Shown in pieces: positions 10,477 through 18,387 of a DNA stretch of 64,000 bases. How positions within the stretch are numbered: position 1 is the first letter of the stretch; every line of letters begins with the position of its first letter. The notes beneath the pieces were generated by a model that did no database searches, had not been told where the DNA came from, and saw only the letters and a program-made list of their open reading frames with translations. Origin of the DNA: Crossiella equi (GTDB taxonomy: Bacteria; Actinomycetota; Actinomycetes; Mycobacteriales; Pseudonocardiaceae). The position numbers and the translations under genes were made by a program. The stretch spans positions 4,263,786-4,327,785 of the forward strand of contig NZ_JAGIOO010000001.1 in NCBI RefSeq assembly GCF_017876755.1, in the 5' to 3' direction.

Positions 10477-10495
10477 ATAGGCAAGGCTAACCTGG
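10477..10495. promoter_or_regulatory. IdeR/DtxR-type iron box 2
   Basis: ATAGGCAAGGCTAACCTGG matches the consensus at about 14 of 19 positions, with an intact right half (GGCTAACCT). It starts 25 bases after box 1 and ends 16 bases before the ATG at 10512, so occupancy would block that gene directly. Confidence 0.65.
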
Positions 10496-10511
10496 CTAGT
10501 AGGGGTGCGGA

Positions 10512-11189
10512 ATGACGCAGCAGACCACGCCGACCGTGCCGTCGGGCTACGTTCCGCCGCCCGCGGTCACGGTCAGCAGGGTGCCGGAGGCGGGCCGGGT
10601 CAGCACCGGGCCCGAGGGCACCACGGTCACCGGCGACTACGGCCAGACCCTCACCGTGTCCAAGACCTCGGGGCTGGCCGAGGAGGGCGCCCCGGTCACC
10701 GTGACCGGCAAGGGCTACCGCGTGGACAAGGGCATCTACGTGGCCTTCTGCGTGGACAACGGACCGGGCAAGGCACCGGGGCCGTGCGGGGGCGGCGCGG
10801 ACATGAGCGGGGCCAGCGGGTCGTCCAAGTGGATCTCCAGCAACCCGCCGCCCTACGGCAAGGACCTGGCCAAGCCCTTCGGCGAGAACGGCACCTTCAG
10901 CGCCGAGCTGAAGATCAGCCCGGTGCTGTCCACCGACCCGAAGATCGACTGCCGGGATGCGGGCGTCAAGTGCGCGCTGGTCACCCGCGCCGACCACACG
11001 CGCACCGCCGACCGCACGCAGGACGTGCTGGTACCGGTGAAGTTCGGTCCGGAGGCCAGCACCGCCGCGCAGCCGGTACCGGTGCCCGCCCAGACCTCCT
11101 ACGCACTGCCGATCGGCATCGGCGTGGCCGTGCTGGCCGTGGTGCTGCTCACCGTGTTCCTGGTGCGCCGCAACCGGTCCGCGTCGTGA
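10512..11189 (+). CDS. membrane-tethered paralogue of the Cys/His-conserved domain
   Basis: 225 residues. The shared domain occupies about 47-178, with Cys80, Cys92, Cys147 and Cys154, Trp107 and RADH (His162). A C-terminal helix (about 197-218) and an RRNRSAS tail would tether it to the membrane. There is no recognisable signal peptide: the N-terminus is MTQQTTPTVPSGYVPPP, and an in-frame TAG at 10500-10502 excludes an upstream start. Either the C-terminal helix drives insertion or export is unusual. It is the first gene of the operon (AGGGG 6 bases before ATG) and its stop overlaps the GTG of the lipoprotein gene, so translation is coupled. The inferred role is a relay between the surface protein and the ABC importer. 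Confidence 0.75.
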   Translation: MTQQTTPTVPSGYVPPPAVTVSRVPEAGRVSTGPEGTTVTGDYGQTLTVSKTSGLAEEGAPVTVTGKGYRVDKGIYVAFCVDNGPGKAPGPCGGGADMSGASGSSKWISSNPPPYGKDLAKPFGENGTFSAELKISPVLSTDPKIDCRDAGVKCALVTRADHTRTADRTQDVLVPVKFGPEASTAAQPVPVPAQTSYALPIGIGVAVLAVVLLTVFLVRRNRSAS

Positions 11190-12160
11190 GGCGCCTGCTC
11201 GCCGCCGGGCTGCTGCTCGCGCTCACCGCCTGCTCGGCCCCCTCGGCGGCACCGGCCGCGCCCACCGGCTCCTCGGCGGAGGTCAACGCGCAGCGCATCA
11301 AGCCGCTGGCCACGCCCGCACCGCGGCTGCCGGTGACCGTGGACTCGGCGGACGGCCGCAAGGTCACCGTCACCGACGTCTCCCGGATCATCCCGCTGAC
11401 CGGTGCGCTCTCCGAGATCGTGTTCACCCTCGGGCTCGGCGCGAACGTGGTGGGCCGGGACGTGGCCGCCACCTTTGAGCCCGCCAAGGCACTGCCGGTG
11501 GTGACCTCCGGGCACGACGTGTCCGCGGAGAGCACGCTGTCCCTGCGCCCCACCGTGATCCTCGCCGAGCCCGGTACCGGCCCGCCCGAGGCGCTGGAGC
11601 ACCTGCGCGGTTCCGGGGTGCCGGTCGTGGTGCTGCCCGGGGCCACCGCGCTGCCGGAGGCCTACCCGAGGATCGAGGCCGTGGCCGCCGCGCTGGGCGT
11701 GCCCGCCGCGGGCAAGGAGCTCGCCGACCGCACGCGCACCGAGGTCGAGGCGGCCCGGGTGAAGCTGCCCCCGGGCGGCAGGCCCCGGGTGGCGTTCCTG
11801 TACGTGCGCGGGTCGGCGTCGGTGTACCTGCTGGGCGGCAAGGGTTCCGGCGCGGACTCGCTCATCGAGGCGGCCGGGGCGGTGGACGTGGGCGCGGAGC
11901 TGGGGCTCGGCGCGTTCACCCCGATGACCGCCGAGGCGCTGGTCAAGGCCCAGCCGGACGCGTTCCTGCTGATGAGCAAGGGCCTGGACTCGGTGCAGGG
12001 TGTCGACGGCCTGCTGAAACTGCCCGGGGTCGCGCAGACCCCGGCGGCGGCCGCCCGGCGCGTGGTCACCATCGAGGACGGGGTGCTGCTCAACTACGGG
12101 CCGCGCACCGGGCTGGTGGTCACCGCGCTCGCCGAGGGCCTGACCGGAACGGGCGGCTGA
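11186..12160 (+). CDS. hmuT: haem-type ABC transporter substrate-binding lipoprotein
   Basis: 324 residues of the periplasmic-binding-protein class III (FecB/HmuT/BtuF) type. A lipobox LTAC follows a short hydrophobic leader (cleavage before Cys about 14), so it is a membrane-attached lipoprotein. The first lobe holds ALSEIVFTLGLGANVVGRD and the second lobe GGKGSGADSLIEAAGAVDVG, as in HmuT. A His in SGHDVSAEST is a plausible ligand in the equivalent position to HmuT proteins. The start is GTG 11186, overlapping the previous TGA. The gene order with hmuU and hmuV and the iron boxes favour haem, but a siderophore cannot be excluded. Confidence 0.83.
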   Translation: MRRLLAAGLLLALTACSAPSAAPAAPTGSSAEVNAQRIKPLATPAPRLPVTVDSADGRKVTVTDVSRIIPLTGALSEIVFTLGLGANVVGRDVAATFEPAKALPVVTSGHDVSAESTLSLRPTVILAEPGTGPPEALEHLRGSGVPVVVLPGATALPEAYPRIEAVAAALGVPAAGKELADRTRTEVEAARVKLPPGGRPRVAFLYVRGSASVYLLGGKGSGADSLIEAAGAVDVGAELGLGAFTPMTAEALVKAQPDAFLLMSKGLDSVQGVDGLLKLPGVAQTPAAAARRVVTIEDGVLLNYGPRTGLVVTALAEGLTGTGG

Positions 12161-13191
12161 TGCGCGTCCGCCGTCTCGCGCTCGTGCTCGGCCTGGGCGT
12201 GGCGCTGGTGCTGCTGTGCCTGCTGGGCGCGGGCATCGGCGCGTTCCCCAGCCCGGTCAACGACGTGCTGGTCTCCGTGCTGCGCCGGATCGGGCTCAGC
12301 GACGCCCCCGCGGGCCCCGGGTACCTGGAGGCCGTGCTGTGGCAGATCCGGTTCCCCCGGGTGGTGCTCGGGGTGCTAGTCGGGGCCTCGCTGGGCTGCG
12401 CGGGCGCGGTCATGCAGGGCGTGTTCGGCAACCCGCTGGCCGAGCCCGCGGTGGTGGGCGTCTCCGGCGGTGCGGCGGTCGCGGCCAGTGCGGTGACCGT
12501 GCTCGGGCTGACCGCCTTCGGCGCCTGGACGCTGCCCGCGGCGGCCTTCCTGGGTGGGCTGGCCACGGTCGCGGTGGTGTACCTGGTGGCGCGGTCCGGC
12601 GGGCGCACCGAGGTGGTCACGCTGGTGCTCACCGGCATCGCGGTGAACGCGGCCACCGGTGCGGTGATCAACCTGCTGCTGACCTACTCCAACGACGCGC
12701 AGCTGCGCTCGGTGGTGTTCTGGATGATGGGCAGCCTGTCCGCGACCACCTGGGCCAAGGTGCTGGCGGTGCTGCCCTGCGCCATCGTCGGCCTGGTGCT
12801 GGCGCCCCTGTTCGCCCGGCAGCTCGACCTGCTGGCGCTCGGCGAGCGGCCCGCCCGGCACCTGGGTGTGCACATCGAGCGCCTGCGCGGCTCGCTGATG
12901 TTCGTCGTGGCGCTGCTGACCTCGGCCGCGGTCGCGGTGGCCGGGATGATCGGCTTCGTCGGCCTGGTGGTGCCGCACGTGGTGCGCATGGTCGCCGGGC
13001 CGGGGCACCGGCTGCTGATCCCGGTCAGCGCGCTCGGCGGGGCGGTGGTCGTGGTGGCCGCCGACCTCATCGCGCGCACGGTGCTGGCGCCGGTGGAGCT
13101 GCCGATCGGGGCGCTGACCGCGCTGGTCGGCGGGCCGTTCTTCTTCTGGCTGCTGCGGCGCACGCGGGCCCGTCAGGGCGGGTGGGCATGA
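12160..13191 (+). CDS. hmuU: FecCD-family ABC permease (haem-type)
   Basis: 343 residues with about ten transmembrane helices. Family hallmarks are IRFPRVVLGVLVGASLGCAGAVMQGVFGNPLAEPAVVG in the first third, GLTAF and LTGIAVN in the middle, and the coupling segment IGFVGLVVPHVVRM. It forms the membrane channel of the importer. The start codon ATG 12160 overlaps the hmuT stop (TGATG), and its own TGA overlaps the ATG of the ATPase gene. The products should therefore be made in fixed ratio. Confidence 0.88.
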   Translation: MRVRRLALVLGLGVALVLLCLLGAGIGAFPSPVNDVLVSVLRRIGLSDAPAGPGYLEAVLWQIRFPRVVLGVLVGASLGCAGAVMQGVFGNPLAEPAVVGVSGGAAVAASAVTVLGLTAFGAWTLPAAAFLGGLATVAVVYLVARSGGRTEVVTLVLTGIAVNAATGAVINLLLTYSNDAQLRSVVFWMMGSLSATTWAKVLAVLPCAIVGLVLAPLFARQLDLLALGERPARHLGVHIERLRGSLMFVVALLTSAAVAVAGMIGFVGLVVPHVVRMVAGPGHRLLIPVSALGGAVVVVAADLIARTVLAPVELPIGALTALVGGPFFFWLLRRTRARQGGWA

Positions 13192-14000
13192 GACTCGTCC
13201 TGCCCGAACCGCTCGCGCCCGGCACCGTGGTGGCCGAGGCCCGGGACGTCGCGGTGCGCCTGGGCGGCACCGGGATCCTGCACGGCGTCAGCCTGACCGT
13301 GCGCACCGGCGAGGTGCTGGCGCTGCTCGGCCCCAACGGCGCGGGCAAGTCGACGCTGCTCGCCGCGCTGACCGGGGACGTCGCGCCCTCCGGCGGGCAG
13401 GCCCTGGTGCACGGCAGGCCGGTCGGCGCCTACCGGCCGCGTGAGCTGGCGCTGCTGCGGGCCGTGCTGCCGCAGCACGTGCAGCTGTCCTTCCCGTTCA
13501 CCGTCGCCGAGGTGGTGGAGATGGGCCGGGCGCCGTGGACCGGGACCGCGCGGGCGGCCGAGGACGAGGAGGCCGTGGCCGCCGCGATGCGGGAGAGCGA
13601 GGTCGAGGAGTTCGCCGACCGGCGCTTCCCCTCGCTCTCCGGCGGCGAACGGGCCCGCGTGGCGCTGGCCCGGGTGCTGGCGCAGCGCGTCGGCCTGCTG
13701 CTGCTGGACGAGCCGACCGCCGCGCTGGACCTGCGGCACCAGGAGGCGGTGCTGCGCGTGGCGCGCCGCCGCGCGGAGGCCGGGGACGCGGTGGTCGTGG
13801 TGCTGCACGACCTCGGCCTGGCCGCCGCGTACGCGCACCGGGTGGCCCTGCTGGCGGGCGGTTCGCTCGCCGCCTGCGGGACACCGGCCGAGGTGCTCAC
13901 CCCGGCCCTGCTGAGCGAGGTCTACCGGCACGAGGTCGAGGTGCTGGCCCATCCGCGCACCGGGGCGCCGCTCGTGCTGCCCCGCCGAGACCCTGAGTGA
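13188..14000 (+). CDS. hmuV: haem-type ABC transporter ATPase
   Basis: 270 residues. Walker A GPNGAGKST (about 46-54), Q-loop PQHVQLSF, signature LSGGERARVALAR, Walker B LLLLDEPTAALD and switch His in VLHDLG are all present, so it should be active. The HmuV-like ending (YRHEVEVLAHPRTGAPLVLP) is typical of haem importers. It powers uptake through the permease encoded just upstream (ATGA overlap). The next gene begins 16 bases later. Confidence 0.88.
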   Translation: MRLVLPEPLAPGTVVAEARDVAVRLGGTGILHGVSLTVRTGEVLALLGPNGAGKSTLLAALTGDVAPSGGQALVHGRPVGAYRPRELALLRAVLPQHVQLSFPFTVAEVVEMGRAPWTGTARAAEDEEAVAAAMRESEVEEFADRRFPSLSGGERARVALARVLAQRVGLLLLDEPTAALDLRHQEAVLRVARRRAEAGDAVVVVLHDLGLAAAYAHRVALLAGGSLAACGTPAEVLTPALLSEVYRHEVEVLAHPRTGAPLVLPRRDPE

Positions 14001-14016
14001 GACTGGGAGTTCCGCC

Positions 14017-15453
14017 ATGTTCCACCAACTCGCCGCCGTGGCGCTGGCCGCCGGTGCCCTGGCCGGACCGGCCGACGTCGCGGTGCGGCACGAGCAGGTC
14101 GCGACGGTGGCCTCGCCCGGGGCGAACTCGCTCACCGCGCTCGGTGCGGAGACCTGGTTCACCACGACGAACGTGCGCGCCTCCTCGGTGTCCGCGCTCG
14201 GCGCCGCGCACACCGTGGTGGCCGGGCCGCTGACCCTGGGCAACCTGTCCGCGCAGCTCACCGCGGACGCCCGCACCGGCACCGTGTACGTGGTGAACCG
14301 GGGTGTGCGGGACAAGAAGCCCTCGGTGTCGGTGGTGGCCGCGGCCACCCGCGAGGTCAAGGCCACCGTGCCGGTCGGCTCGGAGACGGTGTACCCCAAC
14401 GGGATCGCCGTGCACGAGGACAGCGGCCGGGTGTTCGTGGCCCTGGAGGACGGCACCGTGCAGGTGCTGGCCGGGCAGCAGGTGGTCGCCACCGTGCCGG
14501 TGGGCCGGGGCCCGGACCAGGTCGTGGTCAACGGCGGGCACGTCTACGTCAGCAACCTCGCCGACAACTCGGTGTCCGTGCTCAACGCGGGGACCGCCAA
14601 GGTGGTGGCCACCCTGCCGGTCGGCGCGAACCCGCGCGGGCTGGTCGCGGACGAGGCCGGGCACCGGGTGCACGTGCTCAACCAGGACAACGGCACGGTC
14701 AGCACGATCAACACCGACACCAACAAGATCGAGGGCGAGGCCTGGCCCGCCGGGTCCGCCGCCGGACGGGCCGCCTTCGACCCCGGCACGGGCCTGATCT
14801 ACGCCGTGCGCACGGAGCTGGGCGAGGTCGCGGTGCTGGACCCGGCGCAGCGCAAGGCGGTCGGCTCGCTCGCGGTGACCACGCCGAGCGCGGTCGCGGT
14901 GAACCCCGTGCTGGGCACGGTGAACGTCGTGGACAGCGGCAAGGTCCAGGTGTTCGCCCGCTTCGCCCCGCCGGTGGTGCGCACGCACCCGGCCGACGTC
15001 ACCGCGGCCACCGGCACGGTCCTGTTCACCGCCGCGGCCCGGGGCGCGGTCGGCACCCGCTGGCAGGAGAGCGTGGACGGCGGCCGGAGCTGGGCGGACG
15101 TGCCCGGCGCGACCGGTGCCGAGCTGCCGGTGCGGGTGGAGCAGCGGCTCTCCGGCCGCGCCTACCGCGCGGTGTTCACCAACCCCACCGGCAGCACACC
15201 GACCACCGCGGCCGTCCTGACTGTCTCAAATGGACAGACCACGACCCCCGCCACCACGTCGGTCCCGCCGCCGACCACGACCACCACCACTCCGCCCCCG
15301 GTCCCGACCACCTCCGCCGCACCGCCGGTGCCGAGGCTGGCGAACACGGGCGCGGACCCGTTCTTCCCGCTACTGACCGGTCTGGCCCTGCTCGCGGCCG
15401 GGACCACCCTGCTGGTGTTCCACCACCGAACCAAGAAGAGGGAAAACACATGA
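14017..15453 (+). CDS. sortase-anchored YncE-like beta-propeller with Ig-like domain
   Basis: 478 residues. A short signal peptide (1-17) is followed by a beta-propeller (about 25-310) with repeated GTVYVVN, GRVFVALEDGTVQV, GHVYVSNLADNSVSVLN and HRVHVLNQDNGTVSTIN blades. Next come an Ig-like domain (about 318-402) with one WQESVDGGRSW segment, a Thr/Pro linker (405-438), LANTG (441-445), a helix and an HHRTKKREN tail. It should be displayed on the cell wall. YncE-like propellers bind ligands or DNA; here a surface scaffold or ligand-binding role in iron or haem capture is inferred from the operon. GGGAG precedes ATG 14017, and the stop overlaps the next ATG. Confidence 0.78.
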   Translation: MFHQLAAVALAAGALAGPADVAVRHEQVATVASPGANSLTALGAETWFTTTNVRASSVSALGAAHTVVAGPLTLGNLSAQLTADARTGTVYVVNRGVRDKKPSVSVVAAATREVKATVPVGSETVYPNGIAVHEDSGRVFVALEDGTVQVLAGQQVVATVPVGRGPDQVVVNGGHVYVSNLADNSVSVLNAGTAKVVATLPVGANPRGLVADEAGHRVHVLNQDNGTVSTINTDTNKIEGEAWPAGSAAGRAAFDPGTGLIYAVRTELGEVAVLDPAQRKAVGSLAVTTPSAVAVNPVLGTVNVVDSGKVQVFARFAPPVVRTHPADVTAATGTVLFTAAARGAVGTRWQESVDGGRSWADVPGATGAELPVRVEQRLSGRAYRAVFTNPTGSTPTTAAVLTVSNGQTTTPATTSVPPPTTTTTTPPPVPTTSAAPPVPRLANTGADPFFPLLTGLALLAAGTTLLVFHHRTKKRENT

Positions 15454-15953
15454 AGACCAAGGTGAAGGCCTCGCTCGTGGCGTTCGGCGCGCTCGCCGGT
15501 GTGCTCACCATGACCGGTCAGGCCCTGGCCGCGCCGGACACGGCCAGCCGCAACGGGCACACGATCACGGCCTCCGAGGCGACCGCGATCGCCAAGAACG
15601 GCCAGGAGATCACCGTGACCGGCACGGGCTACGAGACCAGCAAGGGCTACTACGTGGCCCTGTGCAAGGTCCCGGACGACCTCAGCTACGGCGTGAAGCC
15701 CGGCCCGTGCCAGGGCGGCGACGGCCAGGGCGGCACCGGCGTGGGCCCGTCCGCGTGGGTGACCAACACCCCGATGGGCGGCAACACCTACCCGATCGCC
15801 GCCAACGGCTCGTTCTCCGCGAAGATCTTCGTCAAGGAGAACGCGGGCGGCCTGGACTGCACCGTGAACACCTGCGCGATCATCACGCGCCGCGACCACT
15901 GGCAGGCCAGCGACCGCTCCTACGACGTGTTCATCCCGGTGACCTTCAGCTGA
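15450..15953 (+). CDS. secreted single-domain paralogue of the Cys/His-conserved family
   Basis: 167 residues. A clean signal peptide (1-28, ending ALAAP) is followed by one copy of the domain with four Cys (72, 87, 137, 142), a KGYYVALC strand, Trp103 and RRDH (His150). It has no anchor, so it should be released, like a haemophore. It keeps the Cys and His positions of the products at 9329 and 10512 but its central loop differs (GGDGQGG in place of GGADM). ATG 15450 overlaps the stop of the propeller gene. It closes the operon; a terminator follows. Confidence 0.78.
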   Translation: MKTKVKASLVAFGALAGVLTMTGQALAAPDTASRNGHTITASEATAIAKNGQEITVTGTGYETSKGYYVALCKVPDDLSYGVKPGPCQGGDGQGGTGVGPSAWVTNTPMGGNTYPIAANGSFSAKIFVKENAGGLDCTVNTCAIITRRDHWQASDRSYDVFIPVTFS

Positions 15954-15965
15954 GCACCGCCTGAG

Positions 15966-16001
15966 CGGCCGCCACGCCCCCTGGGGATGCCGTGGCGGCC
16001 G
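15966..16001. terminator. bidirectional hairpin after the uptake operon
   Basis: CGGCCGCCACG and CGTGGCGGCCG form an 11-bp perfect stem around a 14-base loop. It lies between the convergent stops at 15953 and 16009, so it can serve both genes. Confidence 0.7.
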
Positions 16002-16008
16002 TTCGCGT

Positions 16009-16698
16009 TCACCGGGCCAGGCGGTCCTGGTCGGTGCGGCGCGGGCAGCTGCGGCACTCGGTCTCCTCCGGGGCCGTCCAGTACAGGCAGCAGTACTCGC
16101 GCAGGAAGGTCAGGCCCCGCGCGCCCGGCAGCAGCCTGCCGGTGCGGGACAGCCACGGCACCGCCGCGCACAGCGCCTCCCACGCGGTCACCAGCGGCCC
16201 GTCCGGCAGGCCCGCCTTCGAGGCCCTGGACAGCGCGGTGCCCATGCCGAAGCCGATCTGGCCGCGCATCGTGGGCTCCCCGCAGCCCCGGTAGGACCGC
16301 AGGTGCGCCGCGAGCGGGACCAGGTGCCGGTCCAGCAGCTCGGCCAGCACCTCCGGCAGCGCGGCGGGTACCGGCTCGCCCAGCAGGTGCATCGTGTGCC
16401 AGCCGTGCCCGCCGTCGCCAGCCAGGTGCACCCGGTCCAGCGGCCAGTGGCCCAGCCCGAGCGCCCAGGGCAGCACCACGGCCTGGCTGACCTTGATCGC
16501 GTAGACCGACATCGCGGTGCGCGCGGCCGCCGCGACCACCCGGTGCGGGGTGACCGCCAGCTCGGCCTCGACCAGCGAGCGGGCCACCTCCGGCGAGGTC
16601 GCGGTGGTCGGGCAGTGCAGCGCGTCCGGCGGCGGCTCGGCCGCGGAGATGCGGATCTCCGGGCAGGCGGCTGTCACCCGGTCGTGCGCTGAGGCCAT
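16009..16698 (-). CDS. FhuF-like [2Fe-2S] ferric-siderophore reductase
   Basis: 229 residues. The C-terminus carries the FhuF signature Cys-Cys-x10-Cys-x2-Cys (REYCC then ECRSC), the known ligands of the atypical [2Fe-2S] cluster that reduces ferric siderophores in the cytoplasm. The central part has SYRGCGEP and LPWALGLGHWP. The ATG at 16698 is preferred because a start near 16857 would cover the divergent regulator gene. I see no good iron box in the 49-base gap between the two. Being next to the haem-type and cobalamin-type importers suggests an iron/corrinoid acquisition cluster. Confidence 0.82.
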   Translation of the reverse strand: MASAHDRVTAACPEIRISAAEPPPDALHCPTTATSPEVARSLVEAELAVTPHRVVAAAARTAMSVYAIKVSQAVVLPWALGLGHWPLDRVHLAGDGGHGWHTMHLLGEPVPAALPEVLAELLDRHLVPLAAHLRSYRGCGEPTMRGQIGFGMGTALSRASKAGLPDGPLVTAWEALCAAVPWLSRTGRLLPGARGLTFLREYCCLYWTAPEETECRSCPRRTDQDRLAR

Positions 16699-16747
16699 GT
16701 GCGAAACTTCTCGTCTGATATCAGCAGCGTCATCGGGAGATTTGTTG

Positions 16748-17608
16748 GTGCCCACCTCACCCACCGTCGCCAACTGGGAGCTCGGCCTGCGGCTGCGCGA
16801 GCACCGGGAGCTCACCGGGCTCACCGCCGTGGCCGCCGCGAAGGCCGCCAAGCTCACCCAGCCCTACGTCTCCGGGGTCGAGGGCGGCAAGCTCAAGATC
16901 ACCGACGTGCGGCTCAAGGCGCTGGCCAAGGCCTACCGGCTCACCGAGGAGCACTTCGCCCAGCTGACCGAGCTCCGGGCCGCCGCCGAGGCGCGGTCCT
17001 GGTGGCAGGGCTACGCCGGGCTGTTCAACGACGACACGCTGCGCTTCTTCGGCTACGAGCACGGTGCCGCCGCCGTCCGCTCCTACGACGGCGGGCTCGT
17101 CCCGGCCCTGCTCCAGACCGAGGACTACGCCCGCGCGGTCATCCGGGGCGCCGGGCCGAACATTCGCATGGCCGACGTGGAGCGCGTGCTGGAGGCCCGG
17201 CTCATCCGGCAGCAGCGCCTCACCGGGCCGGACCCGCTGCGGCTGACCGCCGTGATCACCGAGGGCGTGCTGTACCAGCAGGTCGGCGGGCACGAGGTGC
17301 TGGCCGCGCAGCTGCGGCACCTGGCCGCGGTCGCCGAGGCGAACCCGGCCACCGTGGACGTGCGGCTGATCCCGTTCACCGCGGGTGCCTTCCACGCCCT
17401 GGGCGGAGGGACCTTCCAGCTGCTGGACTTCCCGAGCCCGCAGCTGCCCACGCTGCTGTGGCAGGAGACCGTGACCTCGACCAGCCTGGTGGACCACCCG
17501 GTGCGGCTGCGCGAGTTCGACTCCGCCTGGGGCCAGGCCCTGGAGCGGGCGCTGAGCGCCTCGGACTCGCTGCGCCTGATCCGCCAGTTCGCCAAGGAAC
17601 TTGCGTAG
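16748..17608 (+). CDS. XRE-family regulator with DUF5753
   Basis: 286 residues. An N-terminal helix-turn-helix (about residues 8-62; TGLTAVAAAKAAKLTQPYVSGVE) is followed by the DUF5753 ligand or partner domain (about 85-280; DGGLVPALLQTEDYARAV, ITEGVLYQQVGG). Such proteins are abundant in actinomycetes, often beside a DUF397 partner, which is absent here. The GTG at 16748 has GGGAGA 7 bases upstream. It is divergent from the FhuF-like gene and ends 5 bases from the convergent ABC ATPase gene. It may control one of them, but no operator can be assigned. Confidence 0.85.
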   Translation: MPTSPTVANWELGLRLREHRELTGLTAVAAAKAAKLTQPYVSGVEGGKLKITDVRLKALAKAYRLTEEHFAQLTELRAAAEARSWWQGYAGLFNDDTLRFFGYEHGAAAVRSYDGGLVPALLQTEDYARAVIRGAGPNIRMADVERVLEARLIRQQRLTGPDPLRLTAVITEGVLYQQVGGHEVLAAQLRHLAAVAEANPATVDVRLIPFTAGAFHALGGGTFQLLDFPSPQLPTLLWQETVTSTSLVDHPVRLREFDSAWGQALERALSASDSLRLIRQFAKELA

Positions 17609-17613
17609 GCAGC

Positions 17614-18387
17614 TCACACCGTCCCCCAGATGTCCATCGTGGACCGTCCGTCGGGCCGCTCGCGCAGGGCACCGCGCACGCCGAACACCTCGGCGAGCAG
17701 GTGCCCGGTGAGCACCTCGGCGGGCGGGCCCTCGGCCACCAGCTGCCCCTCCTCCAGCACGGCCAGCCGGTCGCAGTACTCGGCGGCCAGCCGCAGGTCG
17801 TGCAGGGTGAGCAGCACCGCCAGCCCCTCGGCCGCCCGCGCCCGCAGCAGCTCCAGCACCGCGAGCTGGTGGCGCAGGTCGAGGTGGTTGGTCGGCTCGT
17901 CCAGCACCAGCACGGACGGCCGCTGGGCCAGCGCGCGGGCGATGGACACCCGCTGGCGCTCCCCGCCGGAGAGCGTGCGCACGTCGCGGTCCCGCAGGGC
18001 GTCCAGGTCCGCGTGCGCGATCGCCTCGGCGATGGCCTCGTGGTCCTGCGCCCGCAGCGACTCCAACCAGCCGAGGTGACAGGTGCGGCCCTGGGTGACC
18101 ACCTCGGCCACCGTCAGCGAGGCCGCGTGCTCGGGCTCCTGGGTGGTCGCGGCCAGCACCCGGGCCAGCTCGCGCCGCCCATAGCCGGTGACCACGCGGT
18201 CGTCCACCAGCACCGCACCGTCCACAGGGGACAGTGCCCGGTACAGCGTGCGCAGCAGCGAGGTCTTGCCGGACCCGTTGGGCCCCACCAGGCCGAGCAC
18301 CTCCCCGGGCCGCACCGCCAGGTCGGCCTCGCGCACCACGCGCCGCCCGCCCAGCTCGACCGAGACCGCCCGCACGTCGACCTTCAC
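17614..18387 (-). CDS. btuD: ABC transporter ATPase, probable cobalamin importer
   Basis: 257 residues. Walker A GPNGSGKTS, Q-loop TTQEPEHAASL, signature LSGGERQRVSIARAL, Walker B VLVLDEPTNHLD and switch TLHDLRLA are intact. It belongs to the FepC/BtuD class. GTG 18387 overlaps the permease TGA, so it is the last gene of a three-gene operon. The cobalamin riboswitch upstream of the operon makes cobalamin or another corrinoid the most likely substrate. Without the riboswitch it would be called iron-siderophore or F420-0 type. Confidence 0.82.
   Translation of the reverse strand: MKVDVRAVSVELGGRRVVREADLAVRPGEVLGLVGPNGSGKTSLLRTLYRALSPVDGAVLVDDRVVTGYGRRELARVLAATTQEPEHAASLTVAEVVTQGRTCHLGWLESLRAQDHEAIAEAIAHADLDALRDRDVRTLSGGERQRVSIARALAQRPSVLVLDEPTNHLDLRHQLAVLELLRARAAEGLAVLLTLHDLRLAAEYCDRLAVLEEGQLVAEGPPAEVLTGHLLAEVFGVRGALRERPDGRSTMDIWGTV

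Noticed and set aside
16699-16857. Longer start for the FhuF-like gene
   Set aside because: It would cover the divergent regulator start and the added residues show no FhuF similarity.
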